A stretch of DNA of 64,000 nt, from contig CM065320.1 in NCBI GenBank assembly GCA_033032175.1, positions 11,365,413-11,429,412 of the forward strand, written 5' to 3'. The translations under genes and the position numbers were made by a program. Shown here piece by piece: positions 43,026 through 56,000 of the stretch (position 1 is its first letter; every line of letters starts with the position of its first letter). The DNA comes from Saturnia japonica. Its lineage: Eukaryota; Arthropoda; Insecta; Lepidoptera; Saturniidae. The notes below the pieces were generated by a model. That model searched no databases. It had not been told where the DNA came from and was given only the letters and a program-made list of their open reading frames with translations.

Positions 43026-43427
43026 AGAATGTTCATCCCTATTTTCATTTTCATTTATTTTAGCAACAACAATCTAACTAACGATTTGAATAAATTTATA
43101 GGATTATTTTTTTATTCTCTGTAATATATTGTTTAGTTAGTTAACCAATATCGATTCTACTTTCTTTAGTTACACCTAAAATAAAATTTGTGAGATTCTG
43201 TGTGAAGTGAAATACTTAGCAAAATGGTCGACTTCTAACTTTGACAGATTGTAGATGAAAAAATAAATGAAAAGAACATTTGCAGGTATTTTTGTTTGGT
43301 GACGGTTAATTTTATGAATTATTTTACACCAACTGCAACCCGATAAACATCTGAATGTTAGTTTTCTTCTCACCGCATTTATATAAATCATCGCTTTAGA
43401 TTTATTTTGATATTCTGAGTTATTTCT

Positions 43428-43462
43428 ATGAACTCGAAAAGCGAAACTGACGAAGCTTCAAG
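43428..43462 (+). CDS. Ube3a: Ube3a coding exon 1 (start codon)
   Basis: The ATG at 43428 opens 11 codons ([11 protein letters not shown]) plus two bases, followed by the donor GTAATA. Its phase joins exactly to the acceptor TTGTAG at 43699 and keeps the frame of the AZUL exon. I chose it on this fit and because insect UBE3A proteins carry a polar N-terminal extension before MKRAAAK. An internal start at 43806 (residue 48) would also give a normal protein. Confidence 0.6.
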
Positions 43463-46400
43463 GTAATAATTACTATACATTTTTTATAATGATAAATACG
43501 TATTATTGTTTTTATCGAGAATTTGGTCGAGGGGAGTTTTATTATATTATTTCACCTTAATGTTGTTATAATTGTCTTGTGCGTAGTTACTTTAGTAGGT
43601 TAGACAGCATTACTTGCAATTTTTACTGTTTGTTGCATTGTACAGTGACTATGCAGATAAGATTAAAAGATACCTCAAGACTTTTCTTAAAAATTGTAGG
43701 GGGAGCGAAGCGTCATCGTCAAAAGATTCAACCCCGAACACCTGTGAAGAACAGACCTCGTCAAATTTATGCTCTGACACATTAACAAATAAGTCAGGAG
43801 ACATTATGAAGCGTGCTGCAGCTAAACAGTTAATTGAAAGATATTTTTACCAGTTGTTGGATGGTTGTGGTAATCCTGACTGTGATAATCAGTATTGTGC
43901 ATCTAGTGGAGAGGTAGTGTATATGTTTATTTTGTTGAATTATATAAAAGTACTAGAGACAAACATCTTAGCATTCCATGGATTCAATGTGCGGGTGCCG
44001 GGTCCATCGTGTAGTAGACAGAGGGAACACAGGCAGTCACGTGGCTTGCGACCCTGGTGTAGATTTAAGGGGCCCCCTTATGATGCACATCAGCGCTCAC
44101 CTTGACTGTCCGCGATATCCTCCCTGCCAAGCCAGATTTGATAAGAGCCTGTTGTTAATGCTGCTTTAGATACCCGTTCTAGAATAGAACTTACTGCAGT
44201 TCTCGACATGCTGAGGTCTTTTAATAAGTATAGAGAGCTTTCACTGGAATACCTCTCGCTCCCACTTCCACCGCATATAATTAATTGCATAGCCGTTCTT
44301 GGTTAACTTGTTACATAGATTGTAATATTTATTCATTTTTATTGCTTGGTCTTTAGGAATATTAGTTTCCCATAGTACAGTAAGCTCACATGTACTTTAC
44401 ACTTGATTTCTCGAGAATAAAGAAATATATCTGGTCTGGATGACGAAACAACCACATCCTCTGGGATTTTATAATGTTTTTCATGTGTCCACAAAGATAG
44501 TCCAATCAGGTGCAGAACCTAGGATTGAGAAGGGCTTACTTTTAGCATAAGAAAAATTATTTAATGTAAATTAGCACCATTTTATACACCTGTTTGGCCA
44601 CTCTTAGGATTTTTTCTCTTCATATCAATTCTCAAGTGCAAATATTTTGGATATCCTTGTATTTATTTTAAATAGTTTTTGTGTATTTAAATTGTTTTAT
44701 TGAGTAGATAAATACATATATGATTGAACAATGAGGAATATTAAAAAGATGTCATGGATTTTTTAATACTATAAGACTTGATATTTATGCAAAACTATCT
44801 AGCTAACTTACTATTAATTGAAGTTAAAATAATAATTGAAAGTTAAAAATTTCCACACACACATGCTGGCTTTTGAACTGTGAGAGTACTGGCACTATGT
44901 CTATGTGATCTCTGCATATGTAAAAAGGAATAGAGATAGGCACTTAGACCCATTTGGATATTTTTAGACATGGCACATAGACTGTATTTTTATAAAAATA
45001 TTTATTTCTGATTTTTTGGCTCATAGACTCTAATTTTTCAACCCTTCAATTATAGAAAATATGGTGTCAAAAGGGGTCATTCATAAAACATGTCATATAT
45101 AATTTTACCTTTTAGACCATTAAATGAATTAAGTGAATTAATAGTACACAAATTTCGATATTTTTAAATATTTATTAGCTGCAATAATAAAAATTTGATT
45201 AAACAAAACATGAGTAAATATAACAAGCTGTCAAGCCATTATGATGAAAATGTATATGTTACAACATTTATATATTTATTGTTATAAAATGAATGACTTC
45301 CTATCAAAACAAAATAAAATAAGACAAAATTTTTCAAAATTGTTTGTTGAACTGCATAGGTCACATTTGCTTAGACTCCCCGTCCCCTTGTCACATCTTG
45401 TCAGTGTCGCTTACAACTCCTCCCCCATAAATGTGAACTTATTTTATGAATGGCCACAAAGCCTGGATAGACCTATCATTTTGTTTACATTTTATTATCT
45501 TATTACTTATAAAATTATTATAATGGCTTGCAGGCAAGAAACTTATCCCCAAATGAAGCAGCAGCAGAAGCAATGATATTATTTTATAAGGAGGCACGTC
45601 TGTGTGATACACTTCCAAATAAAGTACCTCGCACTGAAGACAGTCCATGTGATTCAAGTGGCAGGTGATATATACTAACATAATTGTGCCTTGGTATATA
45701 TATGCAATAAAATTCCATTTAACTTGCAACCTCCTGTGACTTATTACATGTTAATTAAAATAAAGTGTGGACTATAATAATCACTCTTAATCCAGATTTA
45801 TATTAGTGAAATATTTTTTTGAATTGAAGTAGTAGTTCCAGATATATTCACATAAACATATTCAGAAACTTTAGCACTTTATAATATAATATCTGGTGCT
45901 CAGAGTCTAAATGCCTATCTAGGTAAACTTGGAATATAAAACATTATCTAAGTACAAAGTTTCATCCAAATCGACTGAGTCATTTCCAAGAAATCTATTA
46001 CAAATATATATATATATATATATATTATTTATGTATACGTAATGTAATATCTATATTATGTGAGCAATTCTTGTAAACTATACACATATATATACAAGAA
46101 TTGCTCACATAATATGGATATTCATTTTCATTTGACATTCAGTAGGTACAACCCTTATTCTTGATGATAAATAATGTGAAGCAAATTAATTATTAACAGC
46201 ACAACATGCCCAGGCCTGCATAATAAAACAGATAACAAGGAAAATAATTTTGAGTTCCCCACATCAAGCACAACTTCACTAAAAGAAAGCACTTTCACAG
46301 AAGAACCTCATACTAGTCATAATTTATCTCAAGAAAAGTCCCGCAAATCTCATAGTCATAACAGTGAGTATCTTAATTATGTTATAACAATAATAAAGTA

Positions 46401-49400
46401 TTATAACAGTTGATTTCCTTTTTTAGGATCTGCATTTAAAAAAAAATGATTTTAAGTTGTCCTTAATTTTGTAATTATGTTAATTGATAACAGGCATTCT
46501 ATGATATTTGTAATAAATGAAACACAGCTTACACTAGTTAAAGTTTTCAAAATTGAATTATAATCTGTAATGGAACTATCTGATTTTCTTTAATTGCTTT
46601 GAAGCAACTGCCTCAGACTGGGTGAAGAATCCTGGGCAGTAGAATGTGATGAGCAGTAATTAATATGTAATAACTAAATTATAAGTAAATGCTGGTGCAA
46701 TCAAAACAGGTGACTGTAGAGACTCGCAGTAATGCAAGCTTTGCAATAAAGGTGTTCACTAATATGCAGTAGGTTTTATTGATGTATGACAGATTCTCCT
46801 CCACACACTATTTAAGTGTAAAAAATTGCCGCCCAACAATCATTGAGTCAACATTTATCCTTATTAATGAACATTGCTAAGAATGTTTAAATACCTATGT
46901 AATTTATGGCTATTTAGTAATTGCATCAATTAGCATTAAACCAAAATCTATTACAATATTATGGTGCTTAACTAATTGTGGTCTAATAATGTGCTGCATA
47001 CATTTTACAATTATTTTACCAAACAGTATTCATTAATTCCTTTATCTGTGCTATTCTTACACAAAATGGATGAAAATAAGTTTATTTGGTTGATAAAAAA
47101 GCTTGATGAGTTACTTATAAACCTTTTAGACGGAGCACCTTTAACTGAAGAACGTATTTACAAATTGTGTGAAGAATGTCTACAGAATAAAGTCAGAGAA
47201 CCCCTTATCAGAGCATTAGGAGAAGCATTTACTCAACCGGCAATATTGGCCAGATGTTTTGCAAGTAAATTGAATGGAACAAATAGTGACAGAGAGAAAA
47301 CTAAAGGTATGATGCTTGTATTTTTATTTACTGTATGGAGTCTCATAAAAGAAGCAAAGGGAATAAATAGCCCAATAAAAATATATTGAATTTTTAAATC
47401 TCTTATTTATTATTTTTCCTTCACATTATCAAATGATTTATACTCTGCAGTACTACTATTTAAGATAAGTCAGGAATAAATCAGTACTGTAAATGTTCAC
47501 TTCATAATAAATAAAATATAAATAATAATTTTAAAAAGTATGAAAATATAAAACAATGAAGGCCAGGCACATTTTTAGAAGTGCACATAGTTGTCCGAAT
47601 ACCAGGTTAAATATGTTGATGCACTGAGGACTCTTACAAAGGTCTTTAACAACATAAAAGACTGGTAGATTTCTGGAAAGAATTGGGTTTGCATAATAGA
47701 ACTCAGCCACAATTACGCAAAATAGGCACACATAGACCATTGAAAACCTGATCATAATACAATATAAAGTTTTTTTATGTTTTAGTTAAAGAATCAAAGG
47801 AAATGTGCATGTCAAGTGATCCTGATAAAGATGTAGACAGTATAATTGGACCGCAATTAGATGTGGCTTCATGTCATAGAGCCTTTCAGTATCTTGCCAA
47901 AGTAAGTTCATGTATTGCAATAGTTTTTGAATAAGATTGAATTCTGTGACTTAAGTAAAAGGACTTTTACTTTTATGTCATTATCTTTTTGAAATGTTTA
48001 CAAATTGTCTATGGTATTACTAATTTTTCACAGCTTGGCTGCATAATTGTTTGTATAAATCTTCTCGTATTTGCCCATAGCTTGCCATAATGCTTGACGT
48101 CTATGATTACTGCTCTGTTCTTAAGGGTCATACCATGAAGTTATATAGCCTCATCTTACTTAATAAATAGGCTATAGAAAATTAAAATTTGACTAGTAGT
48201 TGCAGTGTTTAGCTCATTCCAATGTGTTTCAGGTACCGTCAGAATATTATAGTTCGGCATTAGTGACCGCACTGAAAACATTGGCGGACAACATGGAAAT
48301 TGACCTGAGCATAACAAAGAACATGAGCATTGAGGATGCGGTCAATTGCTTTGTGATTGCATTTCAAGTGCCAGATTTGGGATGCAGTGATTATTTAGAG
48401 ATAGCACTACCTGCTCTATGTCATGCTGCTGGACATTTGTCTGTTAAAGGTAATTAATACAAGTGTCATGGAGACAATTGATTTGGTATGTATATATATA
48501 TAAAAGGAACGACTGATATATTATATCAATGGACAGGTCAAACTACTTAGGCTAGGGCAGTGAAAATTTGTATTGCGGTTCCTTTTACACTGTAGATGAG
48601 CACTAAGGAAGGTTTTTGGAAATTTAAAAGTAAAAAGGAGTTAAAAATCTGTCACAGTTGAAGATAGATCTATGAAAATTGTCATTTAGCAATTTAGTTT
48701 TCAACTATGACGCAAGCGAAGCTGCGGGCGAAGTGCTTGTGGTTAATAAATTAATAAGCTTTTGTTATGAATGTTATGTTGTATGTATTATTCTAAACTA
48801 CAATTCTATAAATCGGTGGTAACAGGTCAAGCGAGGTTAGCACGCGTCTGGGCGCAACACTGTAAGGATAGCTTGCGTCACATACTGGAAACGTTACAAC
48901 AGCTTATAACACTGAGGGTGGTATCAACTAACTACACCAGGCAATATCAAGTTCAGGACGACAACCATGTCACAGCAGCGACAAAGTTAATGAAAGTATG
49001 TAATGTTTTTTAGAGTTTTATAAATAAATTTCTTGTACGCAATACGCAGCTTTCGTATATTGGAGAATGGAATGTGACGAGTATAAATAGGTCTAATTAT
49101 AATTACAATTATTCTTTCTGGGTTTTTGCGGAATGAGTAACTGGAGCCGCGGTTAAAATTCTGGCTTCTATAGCGATAATGTATTAAAACATATTTAGCA
49201 TTGTAAATAGGTGAGCTGCTCTGAGGTATGAGGCATTCCACGTAAAGTGGACAGGTAAAAGATGTTGGTATTTCCGATTTTAGTAATTTTCGGTTCTAAT
49301 ACACCTAGATATGTCCTTGACCCAGTAATGGTATTTTAACTTTTAAAACTTGAATTTTACAAACTTAATACACTTCAATTATTTTTAAATATTTTTTTAA

Positions 49401-49964
49401 ATTGCTAATAGTGTGTAGATAATTCTTGCTTATTTTTGTAAAAGCTTACAAGTAATTTTAGAAGCTAGACCGATTACACTAACGAAAATGACGAAAAGCG
49501 GCGGCCGGCGCTAACGCAAGGTTACATAAATTTTCGATCAATTATATTACTTACCTTATTTTGTTAAATAATTGTATTTATTTTGATGTACTTAAAATTA
49601 CAATAAGTCAAGATAATTATTTAATGAGAAATTTTTACCTGTTCGCTTCACATGGAATGCCCCGTGACACAAAAGACAAGGAATGTCAGTCTCTGAGATG
49701 TCTCTGTATGTTTTTTTAGATAGTGTATTACGCAAACTTGTTAGCTGGTGTAATGGAATCGAATACACTGCGGGAAGAGAACATAGTGATAGCGAATCAA
49801 CATGATCCCCTCGAGAATGTACTAGGACACTTGTACCCACCGACTTCATTAAAAGGTTCAAAAAATTCACAACCAGATGACCCTTTAGGTAAGATAATAA
49901 GATAATGTTTGCCATTATTTTAACCCTCCACGCAACAAAAAGGGGTGTTATAAGTTTGACCATT

Positions 49965-50005
<41 letters not shown>

Positions 50006-53000
50006 CAGTCTGTGACATCTAGCTCTTAAACGGGTGAACTGATTTGGATGCAATTTGTATATTTGAAAGCAGGTTTTCTAGTGGTGGTTCTTAGACATGT
50101 TTTATCAAAATCGGTTCAGCCGTTTCAAGGTCATCAGTTCTTTTTTAACTGATAAATAGATGTGAGTACTTAAAGATCTGACTGAGACAAGATTTGATAT
50201 TCTATTACTTCAGTGATATTAGTAAAACCTTGACCTGATTCTGCAGAGTAATCTGGAATATGTAGGATACCTAACTCCTCACCAACTTACAGCAGAGTTA
50301 TTATATTTGGGCTCATTGAAATGGTCTTAATGAATAGGTTACTTATGTCGGGGGTTTATTAACTTTGTCTTTTTTATTATTCTTTATAATTTATTTTTTA
50401 AGGCGGAAGTAGCAAAAAGAATTTGGATAAAGAAATTAGTTTATTAACTTTTCAATGTATCTTGTATTTTATCAAAAACTTTTTCTTGGGACCAAAATTA
50501 TTTTGACATTATTATTTTGTATTATATAACTTTTTGTAAATAAACTTGTTTAAAAAAATAAATTAAGTGCCTCAAAATAGACAGGTACAAAAAGAGACCT
50601 CCAGCGGGCCTTGAATTTAGTTAACTACTTTCAACTGTAGCGATAAGGTTGGCCTCTACCATGCATTTAATATTTATATATATCGGCAATTTGAAAGAGA
50701 GTGCATAGTATACGCTTGTGTTAGAACGGGATTGGGATACAAAACAATTTTTTTAGGAACCATTGGCCTACATAAACCGTTATTAAAACAAATCCGTTTA
50801 TATTTACAAAACGTAAGGTTTTAAAGTGCAGTTTAATATTTAGGTTACGTGTAGTAACTTGACAGTAATATCTAGCCAGCTGGACATTAGAAAATGACAT
50901 ACCACCATACGATGGTTTCATCAAGATGTTTCCTTCATTGAAAATTCAGGCTCAATGCAGAGATGATTCGAACTCATTTTGATGGATCCGGTGTTCTACA
51001 AGCTACCAGGGAAGCATCATTGCTTTCAAAATACACAAAAAATTCAATAAGATTGTGCATTGTCAGTCCGGAACTTAGTCTCCCATACAGCACTAATAAT
51101 ACGCTGGTGTACGACCGATTTGATCCGAGACCCTCGTACGTACTTGATTGTGTGCGAGCTCGATGTATGGAGCTGGCTCTCTGTATCTATTTTGTGTCAT
51201 ACTCTTACAATTAATTTTTAATTTCAGCAATTGAATTAGATATAAATGTATTAGATGCTAGGAAGCCATATTTGCCATTTGAAGAATTCTACAACGAACC
51301 ACTTAGTGATACTATAGAAATGGATATAGATTTCGGAAATTATAAGACAGAAATAAGCAGAGGTGAGTAAAGCTTGAATGTATTTCTATACCGAAATAAT
51401 TTTGACCGTTTAATGAACTAATTTTTTTATGTTACTCTGATATAATATAGAATTTTGGTTTTACGAATCATTGTGCTTTTCTCTTACTATTACTGTCGCG
51501 GACAGTTCGTCTCAATGACAGGCATATATTTCAAAGCAGTACTCTAATATTTTTGATGTATATGAGAGCTTTTTCATATCCAAAATTTGCAATGAAAGGC
51601 ATGGGGTTACTACGGTGGTACTAGAAGAATGTTTCTCAAGCCTTTGGGTTACCTCACAGTGTTTCAGCCTATAGTATTAACAAATTCCAATTAGTGAATG
51701 TACGCGGATTCCGAAAAATTAATTGGTACGTATGTCGAGGATCGAACCTGTGCGGACATAGAATCGACATTCTGCCTGAGTAAACCACTCGATTACAATG
51801 ACTTTCTATTATTATATTAGGGGCCGTTCACAAAATACGTCATGTAAAATTTTATCTTTTTGGATCTCTTCCTCCCTTCGTCACGCTATATAACATTTTC
51901 TGCGATATCCCCCCCATCAATATTGCGTCACGAATTATAGGCCCCCAAGTATATAACAATTAATATTACACAAATTTTGATATTTTTAAATATTTATTAA
52001 AAGCTATATTAAAATTTTCATTGTGTCGGAATGCGCTAGCGCCGTCGTCGAAAAATAAATAACATGAGTAAATATAACAAGTTATTAAGCCATTATGATT
52101 AAATATATACGTAAAACTGTTTATATACTTACAAATATTAAAAGAATGACTTCTTAAAGTAACAAAAAAAAAGTATGATAGAAAAATTTGCCAAATTTTA
52201 TGATGAGCCGCGAAAATCACGTTTCCTTACAACCCCGCTCTCCCTATGTCACATTTTGTCACAGTAAACGACACCCCCCTTCTTCCATAAGTGCAAACGT
52301 ATTTCATGTACGGCCCCTTATTAACGTAAAAATTTACAGGTAAAAAGTTTGCGTTCTTGAAGTACCCGTTCATATTGACGCCGGCGACGAAATCCCTCGG
52401 ACTGTATTACGAGAACCGTATCCGTATGTACTCGGAACGGCGCGTCTCGTTGTTGCACGCAGTGGTGGGCGTAGCGCCACCTATGCCCTTCCTCAGGCTT
52501 AAAGTACGCCGTACGCACATCATTGACGACGCTCTCGTTGAGGTTTGATTATTTTCTTTTTAATCACTTATTTATAATAAACCAACTCGTAATCAATTAT
52601 TGATTGATAAGAAAAATGTTGATAAAATATATATTCTGCAAAAATTTCCACGTGAATTCACATTTATTCTCATTGATTATTAACGTCATAATCTGGCACT
52701 TCCATCATACGATGCGCACGCAACTCTCTATTTTACCCTCTAGTAAACGTGCTAAAAAAGTATAACTTCAAAAAAGAGCGCGTTAAACTATGTGCACATG
52801 ATAGAAACTTCTAGAAATGATGTTTCGATCTTGTGTAAGTTTTATATAAATTATCCAACACCAAAATGTTATTTATATTCAATGGTAGAATGACACTGCC
52901 ATTGCCTCCATGTGGACTGTTAGGTGAGAACTACATAAAAGCCCACAAGGCCATGTATGTACACCACAATCTGGACGTGTCAGGGTCCATATATTTTGTA

Positions 53001-56000
53001 TAGTGTCTGTTTATCTAGAACTACATTAGATCCATGTCATGCAATGCTATGTATACCTTTGAACGATTAAACTGTCTCAGACATGTGCATCAACCTGATA
53101 TAGTTCTCACTTTATATTGTCTTGTTCTATCATGCTCATCTAACTCTCTCGGTTTTATAGTAGTCTTTCTGTTTCTCTTTCTCTGGCTTTTTACGTCCGT
53201 TTTGCTTCAGAAACGTTTCAAATTATATGGTTTAATATTCTTAATTATATAAAAAGTATGATTGTAATAATGAAGTTCTTAATACATATAAAATAACGTA
53301 CAGCTGGAGATGATCGCAATGGAACGAGCACTGGATTTGAAGAAACAACTAGTAGTCGAGTTTGAAGGTGAACAAGGGGTGGATGAGGGTGGTGTAAGCA
53401 AAGAATTTTTTCAACTAATTGTAGAAGAAATATTCAATCCAGACTATGGCATGTTTACGCAGCAACAGGATTCTCTAACAGTATGGTAAGAGTTCTTTTT
53501 TAATAACTTATAATTATATAGCTATATTATTAGCTAGCTACCACCTTAAAGTTAAAAAATCTGTCGCCAAGCACCAATTGGTGTGTTCTGGCAGCTGCAC
53601 TCAAGAGCCAGTCTTCCATTATTAGGCTTAGTGTGCTATCATTTTGGCCCACATCGTCCCTTAAGATCAGGTGGTATTGTGGCCACGACGCTAAACCTAT
53701 AACAATTAAAAAAAAACTCATCTGCAATTATTACCAGCCTAACATGGAGGGAGTCGTCCTTCATAAAAATTATAATATCCATCAATTTGTCAATTTTTGT
53801 ATATTCTATTACTATTATTATAAAGAGGTAAAGTTGGTATGCTTGTAGGAGGTAAAATCTGGAACTACTGATCTGATTGTAAAAAATCTAGGTGTAGCGC
53901 TCTGTTGGTGGCACGGCCATGTGATTTATGTAAATATGTATCTGCTCGGACACTTTCATTTCTTCTACGTTCCTGGCACTGCTACACTCTTTGATGTTTA
54001 ATGAGTGTCACTGAATTACTGTTGAGAAGTCCTTTCCAATCGTGTACGATTTCTATGTTTTGTTTTGTCTTTTTGACGAGTATAGGCTGACATGGTGTTC
54101 AGTTTTCTACATTTTTAACTTTAACACCACATATATCTATTATAACTATTCAACGCAATTGTTTTGTATTCACAATCGATAAATCTTGACAAGAGGTGTT
54201 GATTGCTCTGAGTCATAATTTATACAAAATAACGCGGTGAAACGACCTCAAAATGGCGGCTCGTTTCCTTTCTCGCCCGCGTCAGTCCTCACTCTACGTA
54301 TAGAATTCTTTGATCCTTGAATGGTGATATAAAATTTTCAATGTAGATGATAGATTAGGAACGAAGTGGCGGGTGTTTGCTAGTAATTAATAAGTAAATA
54401 CTTCAAGTATTATATATCGCTTTATCAATTGTACAAGAAATATAAAAAAAGTTGACCACCAGTGTACCAGTACTAGTAACAACACCAGGACCAGTACCCA
54501 AAAGAAAGTCACTGTGAAGATGTTTACATATTTTATTACTATGTGTTTGGTGTTTGCGATCCTTACCGCTTTTAATCTATCCATGTTTTAACATGATACT
54601 TTGAAATGAAACAAACGAATTAGGCTCCACACCGCCAACGTTGGGTAAAACGTCACCACGCCAATATCCGCCAACATTGGGTCCAACAATCTGTCTGATC
54701 CGCCGCATTAGATGTTTCACATCAATATGTTTTAACTTTGTCACACAGTCTGATTTTTTTTGCAATATTTGTTAATTTGATAAATGAAAATGAAATTCTC
54801 ATTATTACGTATCATTGGGTATTGTACTAAGAAACAATCGACGACTTCGTTATTACAAAAACATTATTGTTAGGTACCTGCTTTTATTTTTAATTTTTTT
54901 TATTACAGGTTTAATCCGACATCGTTTGAAACGGACGCTCAGTTCACATTAATCGGCATAGTTTTAGGTTTAGCTATATACAATAACATAATTTTGCCAG
55001 TGAATTTCCCTATGGTTGTGTATAGGAAACTTATGGGAAAGAAAGGTTCCTTTGAAGATTTAGCGGATTGGAATCCTGTGAGTAATTCTTAATTTAAACA
55101 TAATTATGAAGCGAGTTACGTAACTCAGAACTATTACCGAGTTCAATAGTTTTCGTTTTACACAACGAATATTATTTATATATATAAGTTTATCGCAAAA
55201 TTAAGTTAAATGGAAAATATACTATCTAAGGTTACTATAGGCCCTCCTGACAAGTTTACGGGACGGCGGGTGTGCACGGATGTACACGGTATTTAGATAT
55301 TACACTATATCTTAAGATGAATACTTTATGCATGTTATTGTAACGTCAAACGTCATAGTACGAGATCCGGCTGCAAAATCTCTACGTTCATCGGGTTATT
55401 AATAAAATTCACATTTTTACATACATTTATGATTAGGAGAATACATTGATAACAGAGTGCCAGTCAACAAGTGGCCGCAAGTAATTTTAATTAAATTAAT
55501 GTTAATTAATTTTCAAAACAAAATTTCGTTCATTCATTTTTTAAATTAAATATCATCCACATCATAGCAATGTATGTAAAGAATTCGAAAATCGATGGGT
55601 GCCATTGCACACTCGGCCGCAACTACTTCGCAGCCAGGTGTAAGCAGGTAATATTTTGGTGTATTTATACGTTCATGACGTATACGCATGTTTTTTATAT
55701 AGAATTAAAGCTAATTTTTTTTTAAATATGATGATATATCGCTGCCTGTGATCAAATGGCCGCAAATTAGGGTAACCAGCTGTTAAACACTCGAGGTATT
55801 CGAGATAAAGTGAAAGAGAGTTAGCGCGCAACGCCACTTGTTAAAAAAGGATGGCGTGTGCCAGCTGTGCGAGTATTTGTTTATTTTAAGTACAATGTTG
55901 ATTTTTTCTTGAACTAATATTTAATGTCAAACTAATAACTGTATTAACGAACTGTAATATAATCTAATATTTTTTCAAATATGATATGCGTAGTATCTTT

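Larger units (their letters stand above)
40524..43427. promoter_or_regulatory. Shared upstream region of Pde6d and Ube3a
   Basis: Both genes are transcribed outwards from this 2.9-kb gap, so both promoters should be here. Most of it is MITEs (40889-41326, 41800-42249), a hAT-like end at about 41330-41489 (CCAGAGCCCTA) and a dispersed repeat. AGAGGGCGC at 42645-42653 resembles a CTCF core. I see no clear TATA or initiator signal. Confidence 0.5.

Noticed and set aside
43614..43699. Open frame extending Ube3a exon 2 upstream to 43614
   Set aside because: It lacks an ATG at 43614 (TTG there) and contains a clear splice acceptor at 43699. The ATG exon at 43428 joins in exact phase.
45241..45576. 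111-codon open frame upstream of Ube3a exon 3
   Set aside because: It lies inside a decayed MITE and crosses the true exon in another frame.
46976..47129. N-terminal part of the open frame before Ube3a exon 5
   Set aside because: Its only good acceptor has the wrong phase for exon 4, and the sequence does not resemble UBE3A. I kept it as an open question in the findings.
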